Of a DNA stretch of 64,000 bases, positions 17,374 to 26,672 are shown in pieces. Numbering within the stretch: position 1 is the first letter of the stretch; each line of letters begins with the position of its first letter. The notes below the pieces were generated by a model, which saw only the letters and a list, made by a program, of their open reading frames with translations, was not told the DNA's origin and ran no database searches. A program made the position numbers and the translations under genes. Source of the DNA: UBA7446 sp965657545 (lineage in GTDB: Bacteria > Bacteroidota > Bacteroidia > Flavobacteriales > Flavobacteriaceae); the NCBI GenBank assembly GCA_965657545.1, contig CBFHOG010000001.1, positions 124,001 to 188,000 of the forward strand, read 5' to 3'.

Positions 17374-18242
17374 CAGGGTGCAAAAGTTGTTTGAATTCCT
17401 GCGGCAATTTCAGTGTCCCAAAACTGCATCATTTTTCCGTTTTTAACCCAATATACCCGTGGCGGTGCGCTTCCAATCAAATCGAAAAACGTATTTACAT
17501 CTATCATTTGATAGGGGTAATCGGAGTTTGTGATGCTATTAAATTCGGCAACGGTGGTATCGCCTTCTTCAAAAAATAGCGCAAGTATTTGAGGTAGTAC
17601 TGCGCCAGCGCGTTGGAGTTCCGCCAATTCTTGTGCTGCCTCTTGGCAATGCTCGCAGCTTAAGTTTAGCACCGCTACCAAATAGTTTCCTGTGGCAAAA
17701 TCAATTTCTGAATTGTTCTCAAATGCAGGGAGTTTAGACACTACTTCATCGGGTTCGGTTTGTATGGGCCATATCAACACCGCAGCTGCAAATAGCGCAG
17801 GAAGTAATGCCCATGTAAGCCATGATTTTTTTCCAAACTTATTTCTATAGCGCAACAGAAATCCGTTTACAACCAAAAGCACGGCGTTTTTTCCGAGCGA
17901 TGCTAGAGGGGTCATGCTAATCATTTCGCCAAAACATCCGCAGTTGCTTGTGTCGCCGAGGAGCGCCAAATACCCCAAATGGAGCGAAAAAGCGACCAAG
18001 AGCCAAAAACTAAATCGCAGCAAAAAGCGTGAATAATATGGAAGTAATAGGCCTAATCCAAGCCAGACTTCAAGCGCAATAATGGCTCGTGTTGCCCATG
18101 CCCCAAGCAAACGATTGGGCACCAGGCCTTGTTGCTCCAACAGAATTTCAAAAAATCCAGGGGCAATTGCCTTGGTATAGGCCGAAAACAAAAAGGTGGC
18201 CGCCAAAAAAAACTGCAATATGGTGCGTAAGTGAGTCATCAT
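17373..18242 (-). CDS. DoxX/MauE-type membrane protein with C-terminal thioredoxin-like domain
   Basis: 289 residues. The first half has four membrane segments (about residues 8-28, 47-67, 72-93, 107-127) in a DoxX/MauE pattern, with a cysteine pair NCGCFGEM in the loop after the third. After a fifth hydrophobic segment (about 138-158) comes a C-terminal domain with CEHC (LNLSCEHCQEAAQELAEL), a CxxC redox motif of thioredoxin type. This suggests passing reducing equivalents across the membrane to or from a periplasmic thioredoxin-like module. Start MMTHL: either of two adjacent ATGs. Shares one base with dusB. Confidence 0.82.
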   Translation of the reverse strand: MMTHLRTILQFFLAATFLFSAYTKAIAPGFFEILLEQQGLVPNRLLGAWATRAIIALEVWLGLGLLLPYYSRFLLRFSFWLLVAFSLHLGYLALLGDTSNCGCFGEMISMTPLASLGKNAVLLVVNGFLLRYRNKFGKKSWLTWALLPALFAAAVLIWPIQTEPDEVVSKLPAFENNSEIDFATGNYLVAVLNLSCEHCQEAAQELAELQRAGAVLPQILALFFEEGDTTVAEFNSITNSDYPYQMIDVNTFFDLIGSAPPRVYWVKNGKMMQFWDTEIAAGIQTTFAP

Positions 18243-18251
18243 TTCTTAATA

Positions 18252-18259
18252 CAAAAATA
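18252..18259 (-). promoter_or_regulatory. Putative -7 box of the doxX-dusB pair
   Basis: TATTTTTG on the minus strand, 9 bases from the ATG at 18242. A CAA (TTG on minus) at 18286-18288 is rather far for a -33 element. Confidence 0.3.
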
Positions 18260-18279
18260 ACTTTTCTTTGGCACTTTGG

Positions 18280-18309
18280 TTGCCTCAAGGCTTGCATGGT
18301 GTATCTTTG
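18280..18309 (+). promoter_or_regulatory. Putative lepA promoter
   Basis: TTG (18280-18282) and TATCTTTG (18302-18309) with 19 bases between them match the Bacteroidota -33/-7 consensus. The -7 box ends 22 bases before the lepA ATG. Confidence 0.55.
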
Positions 18310-18331
18310 TTGGCTAAGGCGTTTATTCACC

Positions 18332-20128
18332 ATGAACCATATTCGAAATTTCTGCATTATCGCGCATATCGACCACGGCAAAAGTACGCTTGCCGATAGG
18401 CTGCTTGATGCCACGGGTGCTGTAACCGACAGGGAAAAACAAGATCAATTGTTGGACAATATGGATTTGGAGCGCGAACGCGGCATTACCATTAAGTCGC
18501 ATGCCATTCAAATGGATTTTGAACTTGACGGAGAATCTTATGTGTTTAATTTGATTGACACGCCTGGTCACGTTGATTTTTCATACGAAGTTTCCCGTTC
18601 TATTGCCGCTTGCGAGGGCGCACTTTTGGTTGTTGATGCTGCGCAAAGCATTCAGGCACAAACCATTTCTAACCTTTATTTGGCGCTCGAAAACGACTTG
18701 GAAATTATTCCTGTGATGAACAAAGTAGATTTGCCATCAGCAAATCCTGAAGAAGTGACAGACGATATTGTGGATTTGTTGGGCTGCGACGCTGATGAAG
18801 TCATTCATGCCTCTGCCAAAACAGGGTTGGGAATTGACTCAATATTACGCGCCATTGTAGCGCGCGTTCCTGCACCCAAAGGCGACGTCAATGCACCGCT
18901 TCAAGCCCTTATTTTTGATTCTGTTTACAATCCGTTTCGAGGAGTAGAAACCTATTTCCGTATCCTTAACGGAAAAATCAGCAAAGGCGAACAGGTACAA
19001 TTTATGGCAACGCAAAAAAATTATTTCGCTGACGAGATTGGTGCGCTAAAACTCAAACAAGAGCCCCGTAAACAAATGCTGGCTGGCGATGTGGGCTATC
19101 TTATTACAGGAGTAAAAGAGGCTAAAGAAGTAAAGGTGGGCGATACGATTACCTCGCTTGCAAAACCGACAGAAAGAGCAATTGAAGGTTTTGAAGAGGT
19201 AAAACCAATGGTTTTTGCAGGGATTTACCCCGTTGACACAGAAGATTACGAAGAGCTGCGCGCCTCTATGGAAAAGTTACAGCTTAACGACGCCTCCTTG
19301 GTGTTTACCCCTGAAAGTTCGGCAGCACTTGGTTTTGGTTTTCGTTGCGGGTTTTTAGGCATGTTGCACTTAGAAATTATTCAAGAACGTTTGGAGCGGG
19401 AGTTTAATATGACCGTGATTACTACGGTGCCCAACGTGTCGTATCACGCCTACACCAAGAAAAATCCAAACGAGGTTTTAACAGTAAACAATCCTTCGGA
19501 TTTACCAGATCCCTCTGTTGTAGATCGTGTAGAAGAGCCGTTTATTAAGGCAACTATTATTACCAAGTCGGATTTTGTGGGGAATGTAATGAGTCTGTGT
19601 ATTGAAAAGCGCGGCATCATAACCAACCAAACCTACCTTACAACAGAGCGAGTAGAATTGCTGTTTGATTTACCCTTGGCAGAAATTGTCTTCGATTTTT
19701 ACGACCGTTTAAAATCTGTTTCCAAAGGATATGCTTCTTTTGATTACAGTCCTATAGGGATGCGTCAATCAAAATTAGTGCGTGTAGATGTATTGCTTAA
19801 TGGCAATTCTGTGGATGCGCTTTCGGCGCTTGTGCACACAGACAATGCTTACGGATTGGGTAAAAAAATCTGCGAAAAGCTTCAAAAAATGATTCCGCGT
19901 CAACAGTTTGACATCCCAATTCAAGCGGCTATTGGGGCGAAAATTATTGCTCGCGAAACGGTAAAAGCCGTTCGGAAAGATGTAACAGCAAAATGTTACG
20001 GTGGTGATATCAGCCGAAAACGAAAACTCTTAGAGCGCCAAAAAAAAGGGAAAAAGAAAATGCGCCAAATTGGAAATGTAGAAATTCCACAACAGGCGTT
20101 TATGGCAGTACTCAAGCTAAACGAATAA
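18332..20128 (+). CDS. lepA: Elongation factor 4 (LepA)
   Basis: Ribosome-bound translational GTPase involved in initiation or back-translocation. 598 residues, full length. G motifs: G1 AHIDHGKST, G2 RGITIKS, G3 DTPGH, G4 NKVD, G5 SAKTG; the LepA C-terminal domain includes KCYGGDISRKRKLLERQKKGKK. I start at MNHIRNFCIIAHIDHGK; an in-frame ATG 243 bases upstream would run back through the promoter and the divergent doxX gene. Convergent with the esterase gene, only 7 bases between stops. Confidence 0.97.
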   Translation: MNHIRNFCIIAHIDHGKSTLADRLLDATGAVTDREKQDQLLDNMDLERERGITIKSHAIQMDFELDGESYVFNLIDTPGHVDFSYEVSRSIAACEGALLVVDAAQSIQAQTISNLYLALENDLEIIPVMNKVDLPSANPEEVTDDIVDLLGCDADEVIHASAKTGLGIDSILRAIVARVPAPKGDVNAPLQALIFDSVYNPFRGVETYFRILNGKISKGEQVQFMATQKNYFADEIGALKLKQEPRKQMLAGDVGYLITGVKEAKEVKVGDTITSLAKPTERAIEGFEEVKPMVFAGIYPVDTEDYEELRASMEKLQLNDASLVFTPESSAALGFGFRCGFLGMLHLEIIQERLEREFNMTVITTVPNVSYHAYTKKNPNEVLTVNNPSDLPDPSVVDRVEEPFIKATIITKSDFVGNVMSLCIEKRGIITNQTYLTTERVELLFDLPLAEIVFDFYDRLKSVSKGYASFDYSPIGMRQSKLVRVDVLLNGNSVDALSALVHTDNAYGLGKKICEKLQKMIPRQQFDIPIQAAIGAKIIARETVKAVRKDVTAKCYGGDISRKRKLLERQKKGKKKMRQIGNVEIPQQAFMAVLKLNE

Positions 20129-20135
20129 TTTCGCT

Positions 20136-20849
20136 TTACATATTATCTTGGATCAGCGCGATTGATTTTTTAGCAAAACGAACGCCCATTTTTTTGTAGC
20201 CTTCAACAGACATATGCAAGTCGTTTTTGATCTCTTTCCCTTTAAAGTTTAATCCTTCGTTTAAGTCATCGGTGTTTATCCAACCGAAACGTGGGCTTGA
20301 GTTCGCCAATGCAACTTGTACATCTCTCATCTTTGTCCAGTGTGGTGCTACGCTATTTGTCATATCAAAATCACTAAGCCTACCTATAACCATATTGATG
20401 TTTTCGTAGTTCAAGTCTCTGACAAGCTGCTTGTAAACACGCATTAAATTCTCCGCATATGCACCTGAAAGGCTTTCTCTAGCATCACGCTCTCCTTGCA
20501 TCCAAACAAAAGTTATTGTAGCTATTTGATTGTTGCCAATTGCTTTTTTTGTTTTTGAGATAAGGGGGGTGTATAAATTGGGTAAATTCCTTTTGGGGTT
20601 TTCAAACGCTTTTAATTCCCAATCATCAAACCAACACCTGATTGGTTTTCCTCCTTTGGCGTCTTTAACAACGATCACTTTTTCATCTCCAAATACGCTA
20701 CCAACGGTTTCTGTGAATGTTTTTGGGTTTAATGCCTGCATATTAGACTGTCCTGAAAGAATGAACAGGTGCTTACCTTGAGCACTTAACAATAATGGTA
20801 AAAAGAGAAAGAAAAGGACTGTTAAATTTTGTTTTACAAATGTTGACAT
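20136..20849 (-). CDS. Secreted SGNH-type esterase (sialate O-acetylesterase-like)
   Basis: 237 residues beginning with a signal peptide (about 1-23, VLFFLFLPLLLSAQ). Catalytic blocks of the SASA/SGNH hydrolases: nucleophile Ser in ILSGQSNMQ, Gln-Gly-Glu in VWMQGERDA, and Asp/His in NDLHMSVEGYKKMG. It probably removes acetyl or other acyl groups from sugars in the periplasm or outside. It is not in a polysaccharide-utilisation cluster here, so the substrate is open. Short for the family, which often carries extra domains. Confidence 0.8.
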   Translation of the reverse strand: MSTFVKQNLTVLFFLFLPLLLSAQGKHLFILSGQSNMQALNPKTFTETVGSVFGDEKVIVVKDAKGGKPIRCWFDDWELKAFENPKRNLPNLYTPLISKTKKAIGNNQIATITFVWMQGERDARESLSGAYAENLMRVYKQLVRDLNYENINMVIGRLSDFDMTNSVAPHWTKMRDVQVALANSSPRFGWINTDDLNEGLNFKGKEIKNDLHMSVEGYKKMGVRFAKKSIALIQDNM

Positions 20850-20927
20850 TGTTATGTTTTTATGTAAATATACTTATTCTTCGCAGACTGATTTCGGACA
20901 TACCAACTTTTTCCTATATTTTAGCGT

Positions 20928-21776
20928 ATGCACAAAAACGAATATAACACGATTGTTGTTGGTGTGGCGTTTTCTCCGAATTTGAAAGCCAACGTTTTCG
21001 AGGCGCTTCGTATGAGTGTCTTGTTTGATACTTCTTTGGTGATGGTGCATGTAGGTGAAAAAACCGATAAAAAAGAAAGTAGGCTTCAAAAAATTATTTC
21101 CTCTTTTGATGGATCCCTTCCAAAATATACTGTGCTTTGGAAAGCTGGGCAGCCCGCTGAGGTACTGCTAAACGCCTGCATAGATGAACATGCAGACTTG
21201 CTTATTTTGGGAGCGCTTCAACGCGAGGGTTTGTTAAAATATTATATCGGCTCTGTGGCGCGAAAACTTACACGAAAATGCCCTTGTGATGTGTTGCTGC
21301 TTATAAAACCTTCTGTTGAGCGCAAGCCGTGTTCCTATGCTGTTGTAAATGGCTTGGCGCATGAAAAAACGGAAAGGGCCATTTCTCGTGCGTTTTACGT
21401 TTTACACGCGCTAGGTGCTAGTCGCCTTACGGTAGTTGAGGAAATATCCGAAGAAGATGTAGCGGTAAAAGTAGATGACGACCGAGGATTAAGAAGGTCC
21501 AATATTGTAAAAGAACGTATCCAGTTGCGTGAAGATTCGCGGGTGAAAAAAATTCTGAGCCAAATTCCAAAAGCTTTTACTTCGACTGTTGGACATGATG
21601 TTCAACCTATTTTTGGTCGGCGGGGCTATTCCATAGGGCATTTTGCTCGTGTTAAACGCGCCGATTTATTGGTCATGAACGCCCCGCAAAAGCATACACT
21701 TTGGGATCGAATTTTCCCCCATGATCTAGAGTATATTTTATCTGATTTACCCACCGATGTTTTAATTGTACGCTGA
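20928..21776 (+). CDS. Tandem universal stress protein
   Basis: 282 residues with two Usp folds. The N-terminal half (about 6-130) is well preserved, with VGVAFSPN at the start and ADLLILGALQREGLLKYYIGSVARKLTRKCPCDVLLL near its end. The second half is more diverged but ends in the same way (ADLLVMNAPQKHTLWDRIF and PTDVLIVR). The glycine-rich nucleotide loop is imperfect, so ATP binding is uncertain. The stop overlaps the start of the SulP transporter gene (TGATG), so the two are translationally coupled, suggesting the Usp protein modulates or senses transport. Confidence 0.85.
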   Translation: MHKNEYNTIVVGVAFSPNLKANVFEALRMSVLFDTSLVMVHVGEKTDKKESRLQKIISSFDGSLPKYTVLWKAGQPAEVLLNACIDEHADLLILGALQREGLLKYYIGSVARKLTRKCPCDVLLLIKPSVERKPCSYAVVNGLAHEKTERAISRAFYVLHALGASRLTVVEEISEEDVAVKVDDDRGLRRSNIVKERIQLREDSRVKKILSQIPKAFTSTVGHDVQPIFGRRGYSIGHFARVKRADLLVMNAPQKHTLWDRIFPHDLEYILSDLPTDVLIVR

Positions 21777-23968
21777 TGGCTAAATCTTCCATATTTAGCG
21801 GTCTTCGGAGCAATATTTTTGCTGGATTTGTAGTGTCACTTATTGCCCTGCCTTTGGCGCTTGGTTTGGCGGTAGCATCTGGATTTCCTATGGTTGCAGG
21901 GATTGTTACTGCCGTTGTTGGTGGGGTGCTCGTTTCTGTTTTTGGAGGGTCATATGTAACCATTACAGGCCCGGGTTACGGCCTAGTGGTTGTGCTACTC
22001 AGTGCCGTTGCTGTTTTGGGTGATGGTGATATGCAAGCTGGCTATTTATATGCCTTGTCAGCAGTAATTATTTCGGGGGGGTTACTTATGCTTTTTGGCT
22101 TTTTAAGATTCGGAGCACTGAGCGATTTTTTTCCTGCTAGTGCGATTCAAGGCATGTTGTCTGCTATTGGTGTTACACTTTTGATAAAGCAGTTTTACGT
22201 TATGCTTGGTGATATGAAAACCAAAGGCACTGTTGTAGAGCTGTTTGTTGGTGTTCCAGAATTAATAAAATCTTTAAACGAAGCTCCCTCTGGGCAACTT
22301 TACGCTGTGGGAATTGGTGTAATTAGTTTGGCGATTATGTTTTTCTATAGCAAAATAACCAATCGTTTTTTTAGGCTTATTCCTGCGCCAATGTGGGTGA
22401 TTCTTTTGGCGCTTGGCTTTGATGCGTACTTCGCTGTTGGAGGTGTCGGAAATCCGATTAGTAAACAGTTACTTATATCGCTACCCAGCGATATGCTAAC
22501 ATCTGTGCCAACACCAAATTTCTCTAAATGGAAAGAGCCTGTTTTTTGGGGTATTGTATTGTCTATTACCTTAGTTTCAAGCATCGAATCATTGTTAAGT
22601 ATAAAAGCGGTAGATAAGCTCGATCCTGAAAAAAGGCGTTCAAATATCAACAAAGACATGAGGGCGTTGGGTATAGCTACTATTGTCAGTGGCTTTTTAG
22701 GTGGAATGAATGTAGGGACGGTAATTTCTAGAAGTTCGGTTAATGTAAATAATCAAGCTACAAATCGTTCTTCAAACTTTTTTCATGCGGTTTTCCTATT
22801 GTTGTTCGTCATCGTTTTTCAAAACCAGTTAGGAAAAATTCCCTTTACCGCTTTAGCGGCGATTTTGGTATATACTGGATATAAGCTCACGGCGCCTGCC
22901 ATTTTTGTGCGTATGTACCAAATTGGTAAAGAGCAATTGTTTATTTTTTTAACAACGCTTGTTGCAACGCTTATCACTGATTTGATATCAGGTATTTTGA
23001 TAGGTTTGCTTGCCACTTTTTTGGTGCACGTGCTGCTTAATAAGGCGTTTTGGTTGTTTTCCCGTAACCTGCTCAAGCCTAATGTTCTAATGTACAAAGA
23101 AGCAGAAACACAAAGCTATTATGTTGGGGTCATTCACTTTTGCACGTTTTTGAATTTTTATAAGCTTAAAGCCAAGTTGGATATGATTCCACAAACCAAT
23201 AAAGTTGTAGTTGATTTTTCGTTGTGCTCCTTTGTAGATCATACAGTTCAAGAAAGTCTCCATAATTATGAAGAGCTTTTTGTGCGTAAAGGAGGTGTGG
23301 TTGAAATTATTGGTTTGGATGTTCATGAAACCGACTCCAGCCATCCGTTTGCGGTACGTACATTACGCCCCATGAAAGGGTTGCGTGTTTTTGGTGGCGG
23401 CAAAACAAAACGACAACAACAATTAGAGGCGTTAGCAGAGCAAAAAGGTTGGTCTTACAATGCTTCGGCTAGCACTCAAAAAAGACTACTACGTGGTCAT
23501 TTGGGTTATGAAACCACTTTCGTTGAGGGTGTTTACAACACACTATCAAGCCCAAACAAACAGTTGTCTTTGTTTGACATCAAGTACAGCGAGGGGGTTT
23601 TTATTGCTAAAGAAAGTGTACAAACAACGCTGTTGCGCATAAGGCTTGTTACGGCTGTCCCGGTGTTTTCTTTTGATAGAGAAATGCTTCTCGAAAAACT
23701 ATCTCATTTGGCGGGTTTCCACGATATTGATTTTCCTGAGCACCCAGAATTTTCCAACGACTTTTATGTCCGGGGAAACAATCCCGAAAAGGTACGTGAG
23801 TTCTTTACAGCTGAGCTTATTTCTTTCTTTTCTGCATACGGATTTTACCATATTTTATGTAATGGTAAAGAGTTAATTGTACGCCAGTTTTTACGCCCCG
23901 CCACTCCCGCTGAGGCAGCTGCCATGATTGCGTTTGGACTTGCGCTCAAAAAAAGAATAGACGGATAA
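21776..23968 (+). CDS. SulP-family anion transporter with STAS and extra C-terminal domain
   Basis: 730-residue inner-membrane anion transporter (sulfate, bicarbonate or another anion; substrate unknown). Residues 1-430 hold about ten membrane segments, with the SulP-typical GSYVTITGPGYGLVV and ALPLALGLAVASG. A STAS domain follows (about 440-540, VVVDFSLCSFVDHTVQESL). The last 185 residues or so (23.41-23.97 kb) are soluble and not part of ordinary SulP proteins; they include FPEHPEFSNDFYVRG and NPEKVREFF. Directly coupled to the Usp gene by a one-base overlap. Confidence 0.88.
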   Translation: MAKSSIFSGLRSNIFAGFVVSLIALPLALGLAVASGFPMVAGIVTAVVGGVLVSVFGGSYVTITGPGYGLVVVLLSAVAVLGDGDMQAGYLYALSAVIISGGLLMLFGFLRFGALSDFFPASAIQGMLSAIGVTLLIKQFYVMLGDMKTKGTVVELFVGVPELIKSLNEAPSGQLYAVGIGVISLAIMFFYSKITNRFFRLIPAPMWVILLALGFDAYFAVGGVGNPISKQLLISLPSDMLTSVPTPNFSKWKEPVFWGIVLSITLVSSIESLLSIKAVDKLDPEKRRSNINKDMRALGIATIVSGFLGGMNVGTVISRSSVNVNNQATNRSSNFFHAVFLLLFVIVFQNQLGKIPFTALAAILVYTGYKLTAPAIFVRMYQIGKEQLFIFLTTLVATLITDLISGILIGLLATFLVHVLLNKAFWLFSRNLLKPNVLMYKEAETQSYYVGVIHFCTFLNFYKLKAKLDMIPQTNKVVVDFSLCSFVDHTVQESLHNYEELFVRKGGVVEIIGLDVHETDSSHPFAVRTLRPMKGLRVFGGGKTKRQQQLEALAEQKGWSYNASASTQKRLLRGHLGYETTFVEGVYNTLSSPNKQLSLFDIKYSEGVFIAKESVQTTLLRIRLVTAVPVFSFDREMLLEKLSHLAGFHDIDFPEHPEFSNDFYVRGNNPEKVREFFTAELISFFSAYGFYHILCNGKELIVRQFLRPATPAEAAAMIAFGLALKKRIDG

Positions 23969-23990
23969 AACTTTCGTAATTTCGTTAAAT

Positions 23991-24854
23991 ATGAAGCTTC
24001 ATGCTATAGAAACGGGAAATTTTAAATTAGACGGTGGTGCTATGTTCGGTGTTGTTCCAAAATCATTGTGGAGTAGAACCAACCCCGCCGATGACAAAAA
24101 CCGCATTGATTTAGCGGCACGCTCGTTACTAATAGAAGACGGAAACCGCCTTATATTAATTGATACCGGCATGGGCAACAAGCAAGACGAGAAGTTTTTT
24201 CGTCACTATGGGTTGTGGGGAAATCATTCCTTAGATAAGTCGTTGAGAAAAGCCGGCTTTTCCTATGAAGATATAACCGATGTGTTTTTAACCCATTTAC
24301 ATTTTGACCATTGCGGTGGTGCGGTGCGGTGGAATAATAATCGTACGGGTTACGAATTGACTTTTCCAAAGGCTACATATTGGAGCAATAAGGCGCATTG
24401 GGAATGGGCTACAAAACCCAATGCACGAGAAAAGGCTTCCTTTTTGTCTGAAAATTTATTGCCGATTCAAGAAAGTGGACAGTTAAAGCTTATCTCTACA
24501 CCAAACAGCCGTTTTGTTTCAGAAACGGATCTTGGTTTTGGTGTTTTATTTGTGGATGGTCATACCGAAAAGCAAATGATTCCCCATATCACACATATGG
24601 GAAAAACGATTGTTTTTGCTGCTGATCTTTTGCCTACGGCGGGGCATTTGCCTTTACCTTATGTGATGGGATATGATGTACGTCCACTTGAAACACTAAA
24701 AGAAAAACAGCTTTTTTTAACAAAAGCTGCTGATAACAATTTTTTGCTTTTTATGCAGCATGATGCTCATAATCCTATAATTTCTTTAAAACACACAGAA
24801 AAAGGAGTGCGCTTGTTGGACTCTTTGCCTGTTGAAACCTTAAACTCCTTTTAA
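23991..24854 (+). CDS. MBL-fold metallo-hydrolase
   Basis: 287-residue cytoplasmic metallo-beta-lactamase-fold enzyme. The two-metal motif THLHFDHCGG (HxHxDH) is intact, preceded by ILIDTGMGNKQ; later ligands are His in LFVDGHTEKQM, Asp in VFAADLLPT and His near the C-terminus (FMQHDAHNP). This pattern fits the lactonase or phosphodiesterase-like members more than glyoxalase II; the substrate is not identifiable. It lies 22 bases after the SulP gene and 3 bases before the M1 peptidase gene, so probably one operon. Confidence 0.85.
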   Translation: MKLHAIETGNFKLDGGAMFGVVPKSLWSRTNPADDKNRIDLAARSLLIEDGNRLILIDTGMGNKQDEKFFRHYGLWGNHSLDKSLRKAGFSYEDITDVFLTHLHFDHCGGAVRWNNNRTGYELTFPKATYWSNKAHWEWATKPNAREKASFLSENLLPIQESGQLKLISTPNSRFVSETDLGFGVLFVDGHTEKQMIPHITHMGKTIVFAADLLPTAGHLPLPYVMGYDVRPLETLKEKQLFLTKAADNNFLLFMQHDAHNPIISLKHTEKGVRLLDSLPVETLNSF

Positions 24855-24857
24855 ATT

Positions 24858-26672
24858 ATGAGAGCTTTTTTCTTTATCCTTTTTAGTATATCGGTTTTTG
24901 CACAGCCCCAGCCAGGTTATTGGCAACAGCACGTAAATTACACCATGGAGGTGGAAATTAATGTAAAAAAATTCCGCTATTCTGGAACACAGGAATTGGT
25001 GTATACCAACAAATCGCCTGATACACTTAAACGCGTTTTTTACCATTTGTACTTTAATGCCTTTCAACCCAATAGTGAAATGGATGTTCGGTCTCGGAAT
25101 ATTATTGATCCTGACAGGCGGGTTGGTGCGCGTATTGAAAAACTAAAGCCAGATGAGGTCGGTTATTTACACGCCACGTCTCTTGCTCAAAATGGCACTC
25201 CGCTGTCTTATCAAGAAGAAGAAACTCTTTTGGTCGTTCCGCTTGCTACACCACTTGCTCCGGGCGAGAGCACTACACTTTCTATGGCCTTTGAGGGGCA
25301 AATACCTGCACAAATTCGCCGCAGTGGTCGCAATAGTAAAGAGGGGGTCGCTGTTTCTATGACGCAATGGTATCCAAAATTGGCAGAATACGACCACGAA
25401 GGTTGGCACACCAACCCTTATATTGGACGTGAATTTCATGGCGTTTGGGGAAATTTTGATGTAAAGCTAACCCTTGATAAGCGCTATGTGGTGGGCGGCA
25501 CAGGTTACTTACAAAACCCCGAAGAGGTGGGTCATGGGTACGCAGAGAAAACAAAAAAAACAAGGGGTAAAAAATTGACCTGGCACTTTGTTGCTCCTGA
25601 CGTTCACGATTTTGCTTGGGCTGCTGACCCAGATTATATCCACGACGTAACAACGGGGCCTAATGACGTGAAGCTTCATTTCCTTTACAAAAACAATCCA
25701 AAAATTATTGAAAACTGGAAGCGATTACAATCTGATACAGCTAAACTGATGTCATTTTTTAATAACGCTATTGGACCTTACCCATATAAACAGTATACGG
25801 TTTTACAAGGGGGTGATGGCGGTATGGAATATGCCATGTGTACTTTGATTACGGGTGAGCGTAGCTATAACAGTTTATATGGTGTTACTTCGCACGAGTT
25901 GGCGCATTCATGGTTTCAGCATGTGTTAGCCTTTAATGAGTCTAAGTACGCTTGGATGGACGAAGGTTTTACCGTCTTTTTAGATGCTTTAGGAGAGCAA
26001 GGTTTAAACGGAAACACGGAGGCTTTTACTCCTGCATACGATGATTACCGCAGTTTGGTGGAAAATGGTTTGGAAGAGCCGCTAACAACACACGCCGACA
26101 GGTTTGACACCAATATTGCTTATCGCACTGCGAGCTACGATAAAGGCGCTGTTTTTTTAAGTCAGCTGGCTTACATCATTGGACCAGATGCAGTTATAAC
26201 ATCTTTACAAAAATTCTATCAAGAGTTTGCATTTACGCATCCAACACCTAACGATTTTAAACGCATTGCTGAAAAAATTTCTGGCATTCAGTTGGAATGG
26301 TATCTCAACGACTGGACGCGCACCACAAAGACAATAGATTACAGTATAAAAAGTGTAAATCCAAGGGGAGAGCAAACGGAAATTATATTAGAGCGGATTG
26401 GTGCTATGGGGATGCCTGTTGATTTAGGTGTGTTATATGATAACGGAAAACAAGCGATACATTATATTCCAATGCAAATGATGTTTGGTGAAAAACCACC
26501 TTTAACTGGTGTTTCTGAGTGGAAAGTAGAAAAAGATTGGGCTTGGGCGCGTCCAACTTACTCCCTCATAATAGATGCCCCTTTTGAAAAAATTTCACAA
26601 ATTCGCATAGACCCAACAGGATTGATGGCGGATATTGATTTAAGCAACAATGTTTTCGAAAACACCCAATGA
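24858..26672 (+). CDS. M1-family metallopeptidase (secreted)
   Basis: 604-residue zinc aminopeptidase of the gluzincin type, exported by an N-terminal signal peptide (MRAFFFILFSISVFAQ). The zinc site is SHELAHSWFQH with the third ligand Glu in NESKYAWMDEGFTVF; the exopeptidase motif region GGDGGMEYAMCT is present just before. Likely trims peptides in the periplasm for nutrition. Its last 23 bases overlap the start of rnpA in another frame. Confidence 0.9.
   Translation: MRAFFFILFSISVFAQPQPGYWQQHVNYTMEVEINVKKFRYSGTQELVYTNKSPDTLKRVFYHLYFNAFQPNSEMDVRSRNIIDPDRRVGARIEKLKPDEVGYLHATSLAQNGTPLSYQEEETLLVVPLATPLAPGESTTLSMAFEGQIPAQIRRSGRNSKEGVAVSMTQWYPKLAEYDHEGWHTNPYIGREFHGVWGNFDVKLTLDKRYVVGGTGYLQNPEEVGHGYAEKTKKTRGKKLTWHFVAPDVHDFAWAADPDYIHDVTTGPNDVKLHFLYKNNPKIIENWKRLQSDTAKLMSFFNNAIGPYPYKQYTVLQGGDGGMEYAMCTLITGERSYNSLYGVTSHELAHSWFQHVLAFNESKYAWMDEGFTVFLDALGEQGLNGNTEAFTPAYDDYRSLVENGLEEPLTTHADRFDTNIAYRTASYDKGAVFLSQLAYIIGPDAVITSLQKFYQEFAFTHPTPNDFKRIAEKISGIQLEWYLNDWTRTTKTIDYSIKSVNPRGEQTEIILERIGAMGMPVDLGVLYDNGKQAIHYIPMQMMFGEKPPLTGVSEWKVEKDWAWARPTYSLIIDAPFEKISQIRIDPTGLMADIDLSNNVFENTQ

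Noticed and set aside
18089..18331. N-terminal extension of LepA
   Set aside because: It runs antisense through the doxX gene and through the lepA promoter; family members start at the GTPase domain.
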